Counted from the stretch's first letter, positions 11,479-24,236 are shown. The stretch is DNA of 64,000 nt from Microplitis mediator (GCF_029852145.1 NC_079974.1:10665041-10729040), one strand, 5' to 3'. The notes: a model not told the origin generated them from the letters alone. Translations and numbers: made by a program.

Positions 11479-11566
11479 GATACTGTGTCAGTACATCGCC
11501 CAGGATTTTACGCACAACGCTTTCAAGATTTTATGGCGAAAACTGTATTTAAGAAGATTCCATCAC
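11479..11566 (+). CDS. Possible internal exon of an unknown host gene
   Basis: Bounded by a pyrimidine-containing acceptor CTTTTCAATTAG and a consensus donor GTAAGTATT. The 88-bp interior is open in two frames, has markedly more balanced base composition than its surroundings, and in the first frame reads with VHRPGFYAQRFQDFMAKT and FKKIPS, which looks protein-like. I do not recognise the protein, no neighbouring exon was found, and chance cannot be excluded for so short a span. Confidence 0.3.
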
Positions 11567-13059
11567 GTAAGTATTATCCAAATCAACCTCTACTTATAAA
11601 TTTAACATCGATGCGGACTTTGAATAAAGCACATTGAAATTATAGTCCATTTTGATTAGTATCCATATACTGAAGCTTAAATCAGTGAATTCTAGTATTG
11701 TTACAGACATTAAAAAACAGACAGTAATTGTTTATTTTTTTTACAATCTTAGTTATTTAATTAATATAATAGTTTACACCGACAAAATTTATGAGGTCTT
11801 TAAAACTTATAAGTTGAAATAGTTTTATTTAAAAAAAAAAAAAGTCTTATTTGTTATATTATGTTTAATTTTTGTATTCAATTAAAGTAGTCTCCATAGT
11901 TTAATTTTTTTTTTCTAATTTTTCCTTTTATCCAAACTTGAGTTTCAAATATTGTTAAAGAAATAGAATTCGAAATTTCGAATGCCTGTAACCTTAAGAA
12001 AAAAAAATGTTATATATAAGATAATCATATTTTTTTATTTTCTGTGTATTTGTAAGAAATAATATTGAAGAATTCTTTGGAGAGCAATATAATTTGAATT
12101 GTTTTTTTAATTGAAGTATATAATCATTTTTACTTTCCTCAAAATACCGCTTTGAATATTTTCCCACAAGTAAAGATGTCTCTTTGATAACTTCAATAAT
12201 TGAAAACTTTTCTTTTTAAGAAGGTCCTTCCATTCAAATGCTCAGTTATGGTACATAAATAGATCTCATCCCATTTTTGTATCCTAAAATAATTGTATAC
12301 ATTTTTTCTGAAATGTTCCTTTTAAGAATGTTGGGGTGACGTAATCACATTCAAGAGTATTCAATATTCACAGTCGGAATTGTTTGATTATAAATTATTA
12401 AAAATGATTCCGAAGCGTGAAATATTGATAATTATTGTAATAAATTAGTTGTGGTATTATTATCCATTATAACATCATTGATTTGATTTCAATGGATTAA
12501 CTTTTGGATGTTCTATCTAAAATTATAGCAAAGATAATATAAAGTATAAAAATTATTATTATTATTTGTTGATTCAATATGCCAAGGCACAGTCCATATG
12601 GCAAAAATAATTACAAACAATAATTTCAAATGTAGGTACATAGTAACGATGAGGATATGTATACAAGGATAATAGATCATAAAGAATAGGATACGTGACA
12701 CAATAATTTTAATAAATAATAATGATTAATAATATGAAAGATTTAACTGAGAATAATCTTACAATCCTTATAAAGATCAGTATTAGTTAAACTATAGGGA
12801 CAATAAGTTATCTATTAATTTAATATTAATATTTTATGAACTATAAAATCTAAAAATTAAGTGAATATAGATAATCAAATATTTTCTTTTTAAATGCTAC
12901 GAAGTAAGTAACATCCAATACTTCCGGTGGCAATTTTTGCCAGAGATGAAGCGCTGAATTTACTTATTTATTTAATCATTTATTTATACTTAATTTACAA
13001 AATAAGTACAAATAATAATGATTCTAGGATTAACCCCATCAGAGCCCATTTACAAATTA
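11567..13059. other. Unassigned AT-rich DNA
   Basis: If the preceding exon is real this would be intron. It holds long A/T runs and no recognisable coding or RNA feature. Near 12960-13010 a TTATTTATTTAATCATTTAT block resembles the (TAAA)n tail of a minus-strand non-LTR element and may be the 3' end of the relic that follows. Confidence 0.4.
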
Positions 13060-13765
13060 ATTTTCAAGATAAGAAGTATTAAAATTTGGTATCAAGAAAT
13101 TAATGTTGTTATTTTGACTTGCTAATCTTTCAGACCGTCTAGATTCATCTTCTATAAATAATTCTCTCGAATCACTTGGTTTACCAATAAAGAATAATTT
13201 ATATAAGTATGTAGCCCTACAATATAATCATCTGGATTTTACCGAAAGCCATCTCAATTTATGTCTCTAAGGAGTTATATGTTCATCACGCCTTAGATTA
13301 AAAATGAATCGTTTTTTACTACTTACAGCACGCTGTAATTTTAAATCATTTTCAATGGCAGAGTCAATAAGTACGACAGAACAATAATGAATGAGTAGAA
13401 GAATAGCTGTTGAAACCAATAAATTTCTAATTTCCGAAATAAAGATATTTTTTCGAATTTTCAGACTATATACAGTTGAATTAACTTTCCTGATTGTCTA
13501 AGATACATGATTTTTCCATGAGAGAATGAGAGATCGTTGTTACTAAGCAATCCAAGGAATATTGTTGAATGTACATAGCGTGATGTAACACCATCAACAA
13601 CAACAGGGGAGATTAGCCATATCTAATAATTTTGGTTTACTGTTCGAGTCAAAGATCATCACTTTAGTCTTAGTTCAATTTATCACCATCTTTTGAGCCC
13701 AATCAGAAATAGCATGAGCATCCTTAGTTACTGATCTGAATCTTATTATCTGATAAGGTGGATTC
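13060..13765 (-). pseudogene. Non-LTR retrotransposon ORF2 relic (RT thumb and C-terminal domain)
   Basis: On the minus strand, with stops and frame slips, successive pieces read DAHAISDWAQKM, TKTKVMIF, LSWKNHVS, VNSTVYSLKI, LLVSTAIL, IHYCSVVLIDS, LKLQRAV, RFIFNLRRDEHITP, LRWLSVKSR and FIEDESRRSERLASQ. These are the conserved C-terminal blocks of Jockey/CR1-group polymerases: the KTKVM region after the RT palm, then the Y-C-V-x-x and LQNRAVR-like blocks. The upstream end stops near 13765 where decayed R1-like sequence starts. The element is dead and much older than the one at 32055-36070. Confidence 0.8.
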
Positions 13766-13779
13766 ACAAAATGGGTAAA

Positions 13780-14010
13780 CATAGAAAATGGTTGGCTTCG
13801 CGAGCCTGCCCTAAAGCTTCCTGGTATTGTCGAGTTAAAAGTTATTGGTATATTTGAACTCTCCAAGCTCAAAGGAAATGTTCAAATCGATATCATTGAA
13901 AATTGTTTAATCTTGGTAATTGAATCATGAAATTTTAAATATTGTTGAGCTTTAAATTGATATCATGTTCGTAGTATCAATTTTGAGCTTTTTGGGCTCA
14001 AAAATGTTTA
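13780..14010 (+). repeat. Decayed R1 5'-end copy
   Basis: GGTTGGCTTCGCGAGCCTGC, CCTAAAGCTTCCTGG and GAACTCTCCAAGCTC align with the R1 start (GTTGGCCCTGCGGGCCAGCC, CTAAAACTTCCCGC, GAGCTC words). The paired CTCGAAAA words are largely degraded, so this is an old copy. Confidence 0.55.
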
Positions 14011-14470
14011 TTAAAATGCTAGTATCGTTTCTTTGAGAGTTTAAATGCGTAATTTCAGTAATACCAACAAAAGTAGGGAATTGTGGTTGGATTTTTAATT
14101 TTCGAATGACGATATTTCCAAAACTTATAAATCGATCATAGTGAATCTTGCAGCAATTATTAAGGATTATTAAAATGGAAAGGCTAAATAATTTACAGGA
14201 CACTTTGTTCAAAGCATTGTAAGTTATTTAATGAAAAAATGTGAAAAGCCAATTATGAGATACGTAATAAAGACGTTTTAAGCATTCAATAATGATCTTA
14301 GTCAGTCAAAAGAAATTGATTCCTGAAAATTGCCTTTTTTTTAGTAGAGCTATACTGGTGCTACCCCTCAGTCTTTAAAAGAAAAAGAAATTGTATTTGG
14401 CGTAAATGTAGAATGATAAAAATAATAATTACTTTTGAAAAATAAATCGATTTAAAAATGTTCAAAATAG

Positions 14471-14592
14471 CCCCAATTAAACAAAACGATTCACTCAATG
14501 ATGAACGTATATTTATATAGCATTAAAATTGAATCGTCTTGAATTGTTTTTAATCATTTCTAATCGTTTTGAATTGTTTCTTTTAATCAGGG
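14471..14592. mobile_element. MITE of the CCCTGATTAA family, copy 2
   Basis: Left end CCCCAATTAAACAAAACGAT, right end TTTTAATCAGGG, with the central AATCGTTTTGAATTG blocks of the family. The flanks are AG at 14469-14470 and AG at 14593-14594, the same 2-bp duplication as copy 1. Confidence 0.75.
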
Positions 14593-14612
14593 AGATTATC
14601 CGTAAACCATGA

Positions 14613-15290
<678 letters not shown>

Positions 15291-15610
15291 TTCTAAACTA
15301 GTGAACAATAAGACCTGCACTATCGACTACAGTTTCATTAATAGATATAATATTGGTAACCGTTACTGAAAAGTATAAATCGATCAAGATATTATCGCAA
15401 TATAATTGCAGTCGCCACTATTATAAATTTATGGTTTTAACTAATGTTGGTTTAGTGCCGTTAATTATTTTAAAAAATAATTTTATTTTTCAATTCGATT
15501 GAAGTATAGGGATAATTATTTTCGCACTGCATTGACATATTAATATGTATCTAATCATATCTACACCATTGTCTTTTTGCTAAAAACAAGATATTCTCAA
15601 CTTGTTCTAC

Positions 15611-15673
15611 AGAGGATTCGAACCTAGCACCCTACGCGCCAGAGTCTTACGCTTTATCCAATTACTCCATACT
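15611..15673 (-). tRNA. tRNA-like sequence, probably a pseudogene
   Basis: On the minus strand it shows a pol III B-box match (GGTTCGAATCC) preceded at tRNA-like spacing by GGAGTAATTGGATAAAGCG, an A-box-like D arm. The acceptor and anticodon stems do not pair well by eye, so a functional tRNA is unlikely; a tRNA-derived repeat or decayed copy is more plausible. Confidence 0.4.
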
Positions 15674-16622
15674 TAAGTACTAATAAAACTAGTAATTATA
15701 ATTATACTTTCTCAATTTTGTATTTGAAAATAATGAAATTAAATGAAAATATTATCTATTTATTTGTGAACTTATGTTTTAAAATTTTTTGCGATCGTTA
15801 ATTAATTAGGCGAAGTATTTAAATACGGTTATGTTAATCACCAGTTATTTCGTTACTTACAGACATGCGTTATGGTTCAATTTATACGTCTATTAGTAGT
15901 CAGGAAAACTATTTATGCGTAGTTCGAAACCACGACGACAACAACAGTGTAGTTGGATTGACCATTAAAATAGTGACATGAACTATTAGATGATAAATAA
16001 ACTAAAATAAATACTTATACTTTCTTTACTAGTTGAGATAGATTAAACAAGTATTATTATTATTTTTGCTAAAGCATCAATCCTGGCAACTGATTTTCAA
16101 TAGATAGTTAGTTTCTAGGACTTAGATATAGTATAAGTAACTAAAAACATTAGTTGAGATTATTATGCTGTCATGCGTATCCATTCATAATTATTACTTC
16201 CATGGACTTTTCTCTAAGTGTATCTAATCGCAGAAATTATAAATGTTTACATTTCGAGATATTTGTGCTATAAAATCGATAGCCAAACAATTCTCTGCAT
16301 CTCATGGATTTAAATCAGGTAAACTGAAAAAATTGACCAATAGAACCTACATTTTTATATTCTGCCGTAAACCCAAATCCTTCAATTTTTCGCCACCAAG
16401 TTTGAGCAAGATGAAATCGACAGCCTACAATTTTACAAATAATGTTTTTGGTGCTTTATGAACTGCTAACTTAAAATCCCACACACATTTAATATTATAT
16501 AGTAAGAACATTGGGTTCTCATTATTTTACGCACGCCAGTAGAAATTACTTCTGACTGCCGGTTCTGAGTATGGGAAAAGTGTCGAGAAAAATAGATTAA
16601 ACAATAGTAAATAAATTAATAA
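15674..16622. other. Unassigned AT-rich DNA
   Basis: Contains one 72-codon open frame (16243-16461) with no recognisable motif and no codon signature; I do not consider it a gene. Nothing else is supported. Confidence 0.4.
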
Positions 16623-16744
16623 CCCTAAATAAGAAAAATTATTTGAAATGATTCGAAACAATTTGAAATGATTTAAAATAATTTGAATCGACTAATATAT
16701 AGATATACACTTAGCATGGATTAAATCACTACAATTAATCAGGG
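16623..16744. mobile_element. MITE of the CCCTGATTAA family, copy 3 (decayed)
   Basis: Left end CCCTAAATAAG, right end TTAATCAGGG, interior with repeated AATTTGAAATGATT-like blocks. AA flanks both sides (16621-16622, 16745-16746), again a 2-bp duplication. Confidence 0.55.
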
Positions 16745-17227
16745 AATAATATCATCGTAAGTTTTTCATCAAGATAGCGAGGATTAAAAATTAGAAAATT
16801 AATTTTTATTGTGGACTAAAAATTTCGTATTTAATTTGAAATTGAAATATATGGATATACGTAACCATCGATTTAAATTGAATCTATGACTCGCTTATGA
16901 ATGACAATTTAACAAAAAGTGTTGATGCTTCAAGTTTGCAGGAAAGAAGTTCCAAGACTCAAAGTTGTTTCATATTTTGACAATTTATGCCCGGCTGATT
17001 TTTATTGTCCGTGATTTTATGAACGCACTTTGTAATAGTTTAAAAACAATCAACTTTGCAATACATTTACTATTATATTAATTCAATCTACGGCAAAACT
17101 ATTTCTTATGCGACAATAATTTTATAGTTTAATAAATATTTTATGCATCTAAAATTAATTACTCAATAACTCAGCAGTAATAATTTGTTTGGCGATAACT
17201 ATTTATACTGCAAGTATATATACGAAA
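16745..17227. other. Unassigned AT-rich DNA
   Basis: No feature recognised. Confidence 0.4.
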
Positions 17228-17810
17228 GTTATAGTGCCACCCCAAGTGACACATACTTGAGCAAGTGCTCTTGTATGAGAGCCTTGTGCAAGGCCTATAA
17301 TTACTAGTGACTCCTTCTACGTATGTGCTTTGCGCAAGATTGTGTAGCAAGGAACTGACTCAAAAATTCTGCATGATTTGCTCATGGTATTGTAGGCAAG
17401 AATATTGAAGATATCTCTAACATGGTGCAGCCAAAAGTTTTTGGTGCATTTCTTAATCAAGAAATTTTCAGCAGATACTTGCGCATGGCTTGCTCAATAT
17501 CTACTAAACATGTGCGATACTCCCTATACTATTCCTTCCCCCATCAGTTTTAACTTGAGCAGATCTTGAACAAGTCATACGCAGGGTAGTTTCAACATGA
17601 TTCTGGCACCAATTTTGCCCTAGAATTGAATAATAACCACCTAAATTCTTGTGTAAGGCTAGCATAAGACTTGCAATTCAAATCTGCCCCAAATATCTGG
17701 AGCAAGACCCATAGGTGAATGGTGACACTAGCAACTATTGAATTTGAGAGCAGGATTGTGCAAGCCTTGAAAAAAACTGCTACATGGGATCATAATAAAA
17801 TTTGCTGACT
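17228..17810. repeat. Element rich in GCAAG/CTTGC words
   Basis: CTTGAGCAAG, CCTTGTGCAAGG, TTTGCGCAAG, TAGCAAGG, CTTGCGCATGGCTTGCTC, TTGAGCAGATCTTGAACAAG, GGAGCAAG and GTGCAAGCCTTG recur in both orientations over about 580 bp with higher G+C than the surroundings. The ends are not clear, though GTGACAC near both edges (17246, 17719) may be part of them. It resembles the word-built elements elsewhere in the window. Confidence 0.45.
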
Positions 17811-18049
17811 GTACTATAGTAATTGTATTGCTGCAGCGAATTATACAAATGAATACCATTATTTTTATTTTTGGTCATCGAAATATTATAAAAGAATGAT
17901 AATTGGTACTAAATATACTACAGTTTTTTTAATTTAAATAAAAAAAACGATAAATAATTAAACATGAGTAAACAAAATACAATTTCATTCAAGGTCATCC
18001 AGCTATGTAGATATACGATTCGTCAGCAAGCTGCGAAGACCAGTGATTC

Positions 18050-19100
18050 AAGTTTAGTAGTAATGTTTTTTAAAATCCCACATTTTTTTCTAGCTATTTC
18101 CATTTTAATGTCAAGCTCTTAAAAAAAATTAGTGTTCTGATCGATTTCAAGAGCTTGACATGAAAATGGAAATAACTAGTAAACAATGCGAAGTTTTGAG
18201 ACATTTTATTAGAGGTAATTTGTAAAAAATAAAATTGTGTACAAAAAAGACACTCTAACATTTTGTGATAAGCCTGATAGTTTCACCGGAAAAGTAAAAA
18301 AATCTAGAAATTTGCTATAAATCTGACTTTTAAGTTTAGAATAAATTAATTTATTAGAAAAATTTAAATTTAAGTTAAGAATAAAATAATTCTTGTAAAC
18401 AGCACGTAATAAATCGAATTTAATTATTTTTCCTAACTTATTACAACAACGCTAAACTTAACCAATAAACTTAGCATGTCATGAACAAAAATCAAAATAA
18501 TTATTACAATCACTTGTTAAGCATATTTTCACACAAAAATGTAAAAAATCACATAACATAAATTTTTATGTTTCAATTATTTGAAATCAATTGATTTATC
18601 ATTTAAATCCACAATGATAATTATTCAATAATGTAACGCTTATAAAATGAACAGGAGACACTGCGCAGAAAATCTAATGGCTGATTATCTGGCGAGGAAG
18701 CAAGTTTCAGCTTCTCACACGAGGGAGCGTGTTTCAGCTGTCTCAAAATAGCCCGGCAAATTCAAATGTATGAAACTTAAAAGAAAGAAAAACTTAAAAA
18801 AATAGTTTTGTGATTGCTTTTAAGAGCTCGACATTGAAATGAAAATAACTAGAAAACAACGCAGAATTTCGAAAAACTTTATTCGTAATAATTTGGAAGG
18901 AATAAAATTACCTTCAAAAAAATTTTTATGACATTTTGTGATAAGACTGATAGTTTCGCCGGAAAAATAAAAAGATCTCAAAATTCACTATAAACTTGAC
19001 TTTAAGCTCAAATAACTTTTAAACAGTTGGATTTATCGAAAAATAATAAGAGACTTTTTTTGTATAGCGTTCAATTTCCTACAACCATAATAATCTTGCA
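18050..19100. repeat. Two diverged copies of a hairpin repeat (relatives of 52108-53023)
   Basis: At 18090-18180 CTAGCTATTTCCATTTTAAT, GTCAAGCTCTT and the reverse complement AAGAGCTTGACATGAAAATG, GAAATAACTAG form a hairpin. The downstream part (TAATTTGTAAAAAATAAAAT, TTTTGTGATAAGCCTGATAG, TTTC-CCGGAAAAGTAAAAA) is repeated at 18815-19020. The same blocks form the arms of the palindrome at 52108-53023. Confidence 0.7.
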
Positions 19101-19416
19101 TAAATGTCCGTTTATTGGTTTGTGAGCTTTAAATTTTCCATACTTTCAATTTTTGGACACCTTGAATAAATAAAAGTGAAAAATGTTAGTACATCAATTT
19201 TTTTGTGTCCATTTTTCTCATAGCATTTCCAATTTAACCCATACCTGAATTGTAGTAGATTTTCTAAGATATGTTTATCTTATTTGTTGGTAGATTTAGC
19301 CATTTTTTCTAGCATTTTATTTTTTAGTCCCAGATGGTAAAAGTTATTAAATTGTAGTAAAACTTTAGGTACTTGCCAAATTTACAGAAATACTTTTAGA
19401 TAACTGTATTCTACGG

Positions 19417-19662
19417 TGGCAGACAAAAAATTTACGGTAAGAATACGGTAGGCTTACCGCAAAAGAGCTCTATACCCATTTCGGAATTTTTGCGGTAGAT
19501 TAACGTAACTTACCGTAATTTTACGTGAAAATTCGGCGGGATACCGCAATTTTACCGCCGAATTCGGTAGCAGTACGGAATACTACGGTATTCTGGTTTT
19601 TTACGGTAATTAACCGTAAATTCACCGAAATTTCGGTTTTTTACCGTATTTCAGGCCCGCCA
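19417..19662. mobile_element. TIR element built of TACCGTAA words
   Basis: Imperfect terminal inverted repeat: TGGCAGAC at the left and GCCCGCCA at the right, each followed inward by TACGGTA. Inside, TTACGGTAA, TACCGTAA, TACCGCAA and CGGTATTC recur in both orientations. No coding capacity. Confidence 0.6.
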
Positions 19663-20192
19663 GGGAAGGTAAAACAACCTAAAGCCGATCAGTACAATTA
19701 GTCGCTCACTTTAACTGATTAATGCGTTTTTAGAATTTTTATAAAAAAAAATTACTGCCGATAAATATACATTTGTGAATCTAAATATACTATAATATGA
19801 CGTATCGAAGCATTTTATAATTTATAATAAATTTAAATTAAGTGACTTTTCAAAATCGCGCTCGGCCAGCCATTTTTTACTTTAATGTTCGTTTGTCAGA
19901 TTAAATTTAGGTTACGTTACATACTTTAATAAGGTAAGGGGTCCAGTTTCTGACCGTTTTAAAGTGCTGGTCTGGGTTATACTATAATAATTAATGTATG
20001 ATTTAATTTAATGAGAAAAATAATAATTCTATCGACTAGTTTATGATAAGTCAAATAAAGTCATGCGCCTAAAACAATTATTTTAATTAAATTAATAATT
20101 TTAGTTGACGTTTTAAAAATTGACATTCAGAGACTCAGTTTCTGACCCTCGGAATTTTTCGGGTCGCAGTTTCTGACCCTCACAGTGGCCTA

Positions 20193-21064
20193 CCCGGGAA
20201 AAAATGATCAGACCTGATCAGACATAAACAGGCATGAGTCTTCAGGCCTGATTAGACATAAAAAATGACCATGCCTGACCAGGCCTGATCAGGTATGTTC
20301 AGGTCTGATCAGGTATGTTCATGTCTGTTCATGTCCATCCGGGTAAAAAAATTATATATAAAAAATGGCCCTATATAATTATATATAATTATGTATAACT
20401 ATATTCAATTATACATGTATATAATTATTGCTATAAAAATAAAAAAAATAAAAAATTCGGGCGCGTGCAGGATTTGAACCGTGGACCTTGCGCTCGAAAG
20501 TGTAACTCGCTACCCACTGACCTAAGAGATTTAGTTGAAAAGTAGGTTTCGTATGAACTTCAAGTAATAAAAATCTTATACGTGATAGATTCTTGGTCAA
20601 CAAAATTTTAGATCTATGAGCAGACATGAACAGCCATGAACAGACATGAACATATATGACCAGGCATGGACAGGTATGATCAGGCCTGAGCGTATTTAAC
20701 GCTTCAGACATGAACAGGCATGAACAGACATGACCAGGCATGGACAGGTATGATCAGGCCTGAGCGTATTTAACGCTTCAGACATGAACAGACATGACCA
20801 GGCATGGACAGGTATGATCAGGCATGAGCGTATTTAACGCTTCAGACATGACCAGGCATGAACAGGCATGGACAGGTATGAACAGGCATGATCAGACCTG
20901 ACTGTATTTAACGCTTCAGACATGAACAGGCATGGACAGGTATGATCAGGCCTGATCATGTCTAATTTCAGGCCTAATCATACATGAACAGGCATGATCA
21001 GGCCTAATTTCAGGCCTGATCATACATGAACAGGCATGGTCAGGTCTGATCATTTTTTCCCGGG
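20193..21064. mobile_element. CCCGGG-ended element built of CATGAACAGGC words
   Basis: Ends are CCCGGGAAAAAATGATCAGA and its complement TCTGATCATTTTTTCCCGGG, flanked by TA on both sides (20191-20192, 21065-21066). Excising it joins two halves of the outer element's phrase. More than 40 degenerate copies of words such as CATGAACAGG, CATGACCAGG, CATGGACAGG and TGATCAGGCC fill it, with a ~60-90-bp higher-order unit containing GAGCGTATTTAACGCTTCAG (itself a hairpin) repeated three or four times. A tRNA-like block lies at 20465-20530 and an AAAAAATGGCCC TATA-rich block at 20361-20440. Confidence 0.85.
20465..20530 (-). tRNA. tRNA-like module inside the CCCGGG element
   Basis: Minus-strand reading: TTAGGTCAGTGGGTAGCG (A-box/D-arm-like), CACTTTCGAG (anticodon-loop-like with TTC in the anticodon place) and GGTTCAAATCC (B box, T arm). 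The stems are imperfect, so a working tRNA is doubtful. It closely resembles the module at 49175-49248, which lies in another member of the same element type, so it appears to be a component of the element or a shared tRNA-derived insertion. Confidence 0.5.
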
Positions 21065-21112
21065 TAGTTTCTGACCCTCAAATTACACAAACCATGATTA
21101 GGTTATGAAGTA

Positions 21113-22036
21113 GGGGAAGGTGGCCTAAAGCGAGTATGTTAACGTTAAGAGCCGAGAAAATTTAGTATTTATATGATAACAATAATGATTTATTTTTTTT
21201 TTTGATAGAGGATTCATCGAACTTTAAAATCAATAAGCAATATTGTATAAATTTGTATTAATTTATGATTTAATATTAAAATTAAAAAACACTCCCAAAA
21301 ACCGCTTTGCCCTAGGGGGGGGGGGCAAAGCGGGTAATCCGTTCGGGCAAAGCGGGTTGGCACTACAATTAAGGGAAATATGCTTATTTTAGATATTTAA
21401 ATAATAATTTTAGCTTCATTTAATCAGTCTTTAACAACTTAAACGACTAACTTATTAAATATAGCAATACTTCAATATAAATGACCATTTAATCGGTAAC
21501 TTGTAATTAAATTTTTTTGTTAATTATATAAATAATAATATTCGACTAATTATTCAGTCTTTTGCAGATTTTGGTGTATTACTGTACAGTACGCACCAGG
21601 TATTGGTAAAAAATAATTTTAGACTATTTTCATTAGTCTTTAGCAGTTTTTGTCCTACCCGCTTTGCCCGAGAACATGTTTTTTATCCAAGTTATGCTAA
21701 ACTCAAATAATTCAAAACAAAACGCTAATATATTTCTCTCAATTTTAACTTAAATAGGCTCAAATTAATAGAAAATTATCAACGATATAATAAGTGTATT
21801 CGTTTTTGAATAATCAGAAAATATATACCTTTAATTTTTTTAAGAATTTATTAATTTTTTTTTAATTGCGTGTAATTAAGCCATACCGCTTCATTAATGC
21901 TCGTTTGGGACTGAGTGAAACTCGACAGTACTCGGGTAACCTCGACATATGCATACCTTGTCCATTGCGTTTCATGCGTCGGCGTACAAGCGCCTACCCG
22001 CTTTAGGCGGGGTACCCGCTTTGGGCCACCTTCCCC
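21113..22036. mobile_element. TIR element built of GGGCAAAGCGGG words
   Basis: Ends GGGGAAGGTGGCCTAAAGCG and its near complement CCCGCTTTGGGCCACCTTCC-CC, flanked by TA (21111-21112, 22037-22038). The word CCCGCTTTGCCC or its complement occurs at both sides of a G-run (21298-21360), at 21658 and in several forms at 21990-22020. No transposase remains. The TIR begins GGGGA like the element at 53797-54878, suggesting one superfamily with different words. Confidence 0.85.
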
Positions 22037-23289
22037 TACTTACTAGGTTTCAATAAACTAATATTATTACTTAAATAAATAAACTGAATATTTATTATAA
22101 CAAAAACGTAGTTTTTCAATACCTAAAATATAAATAATTAAAGTCACTTTGGATAGCGCCTGTTCTCATTATTTTTCATCGTAGCTCGTTATCTTTTTTT
22201 TAAACTCTGGAATAAAAAAACAATAAAAAAATTAATTTTGTCATAATAAAAATATTATTCAACTAAAAGAGTCAGAAAAATTTAAATACTATCGAAATTG
22301 ACATTATTTTTACAATAATTTCATCACTCCAAGAATATGTACGTTCAAGATCTAATTATGATCTTCTATTTTTAAAAATGAATATTAAATGTTAATTTAT
22401 CACTGTATTATGAATTATAGTAGAAAATAATTAAAGAACACTATAAATATTGCTATTTCTACATTTTATAGACATGTAAGTAAACAGATAACCTCGCTCG
22501 CAGTAAGTTAGAATTTTAGGGCCACAACTCCATCATACTTTAAAAATTTTCGATCGTAGAGCACACTCTAATGCTTCGCATTAAGAGTCGTGCAATTGAG
22601 CGTAGTTATTGACCCTCAAATTTCAACAACAAAACTCATTTCAATATGTCTTATAAATGTATTGAAACAAATTTTAATTAAATATTGATCTATCCATCTA
22701 TTTTTAGTTGAATTTTTTTATTTACATGATAATTAGTGCACAGATTCAATCGTGGGACCCCCTAACGTAAACTGTTTAGACTCTACTAAAAAAATGGCTT
22801 CCTCAGCCACTTATGGCTAAAATATTTTTTTTTATTCAGTTAATATTTTCTATGTTTTTTAAATTGCCATTAATTAGGCTCAGAATAAATTAGAAATAAA
22901 TTAAGAAAAAATTGATTTTCTTTTTAAAATTATCGTTTTTTAAGTAAGTACGACAACAGTTGAAAAGGTCAGAAACTAGACCAGGGTCAATAACTGGGTC
23001 TTTTACCTTAATTTTTGTAAATATATATGATTTTCAATACATATTTTTAATCTTTGAAAATTAAATGAAGCCACATATTGGATAAACTTTTTCACAAATC
23101 AATAAATTGATCATAGTTCGATTGATATTGTCTTTGAGCGAGTAAATAGCTGTGTGGTAATCAAGTAACGGTACATCACAACTATTAGTGAGCGACTATG
23201 GGTACACTTAACGACCTTATTTAAAGAATTAATAATAATCAAATATCAATATTATTTTTTAAACTAAAATTTTATTCTTCTACTTAAAA

Positions 23290-23810
23290 CACTCCGAGCT
23301 GTCCTCTAACTTTGATGTGGCTTGAAGAATTAGAGTGGTCTAGCAGCTCGGAAAGTAGAAAATCACCAGGGAATGAACAAGCGGATACTTGCTTGTTGGA
23401 AACCCGAAAGTTAACAAGTGGAGGAGCTCTTTACATAGGGTATGGGAAGAAGTTGCATCCCACCACAAATCCTAGGCAACCATGTTGACCAGCGCTGGGA
23501 GTTTGGTTCCACGGGGGGCCACTTTCCAAGACCACTGTGGCCAGAGTCTCTTTATTTTCTGAAATGGTAGTAGTGCTTGGCTCACAGAGGTAAGACTCGT
23601 GGTGGCTGTGGTTAGATACCACGGACAATGAGGATTTTTGATTATACCTCCGGTTAATGTCCACCTTAGTCATCACTCGAGTATATTTTTCGGCTAAGAG
23701 TTTCGTCTGGGTGGAAGATAAGGATATCACGCAGTGCGTGTATGCCTAAAAGGGTGAGGAAACGGCCGCCCGTAAAACGGAGGTGAACTTCGGTCCCGTT
23801 ACATTAATTA
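23290..23810 (-). repeat. Dispersed ~510-bp repeat, minus copy
   Basis: The reverse complement aligns with 58587-59095: both start TGTAACGGGACC, share CCTTTTxGGCATAC, AGAGACTCTGG, CCCATACCCTATGTAAAG, CTCCACTTGTT, TTTCGGGTTxCC, TATCCGCTTGTT and ATTTTCTACTTTCC. In both, one reading frame ends with an FFPYPM or FSPYPM-type C-terminus and a stop at the same place. The LTR-like TGTAACGGG start suggests a piece of an LTR retrotransposon; I cannot name it. Confidence 0.65.
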
Positions 23811-24236
23811 ATTATTGGTCTGAATGTTTGTAAGTGTTATTTTCTATAGTTTTTAATTATTGAACTATGAAATTAAAAAAGACAATAATTGTTTTTATTC
23901 AACTCATGCGCGCTATTCCCGTTTTATCATGCCTCAAATCCGAACCCTAAATGGCCGTTTACCGACTGGTGAAAAATTGTTTATCAAAACGCAATAAAGA
24001 TGTCTACTATCCCAGCCATTATGGCGTAATGAAAATAAACATAACTATCTTTCGAGCTCTTACTAAATATTGGGTAATTACAATTTCTCGTTGTTACCCA
24101 TCGAGTAGCCAAGATTGTGATGCCAAATATTTTTTTCACCATGTCACTAAACAACTTTTGAGACTTCACTTTTTAGGCGATTAATAAAACGTGAATAACG
24201 CACATGAGTTGAATAAAATTATGGGCGCAACATGTA
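23811..24236. other. Unassigned DNA
   Basis: Two overlapping 61-77-codon open frames on opposite strands (23951-24184) have no recognisable motif. No gene is called. Confidence 0.35.

Larger units (their letters stand above)
19932..23008. mobile_element. Outer TIR element with CAGTTTCTGACC words and two nested elements
   Basis: The left end AGGTAAGGGGTCCAGTTTCT and the right end, reverse complement AGGTAAAAGACCCAGTTATT, form TIRs flanked by TA (19930-19931 and 23009-23010). The phrase CAGTTTCTGACC or TTATTGACCCTC recurs at about 19943, 20133, 20168, 21066, 22603 and inverted at 22970. Two complete elements (20193-21064 and 21113-22036) sit inside. The remaining host-element sequence is about 1.28 kb and shows no ORF. 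The TA duplications fit the Tc1/mariner superfamily, which is inference. Confidence 0.7.

Noticed and set aside
21309..21325. G-run as a possible sequencing gap or telomeric feature
   Set aside because: It lies within the GGGCAAAGCGGG element and extends its G-rich word; simple slippage is enough.
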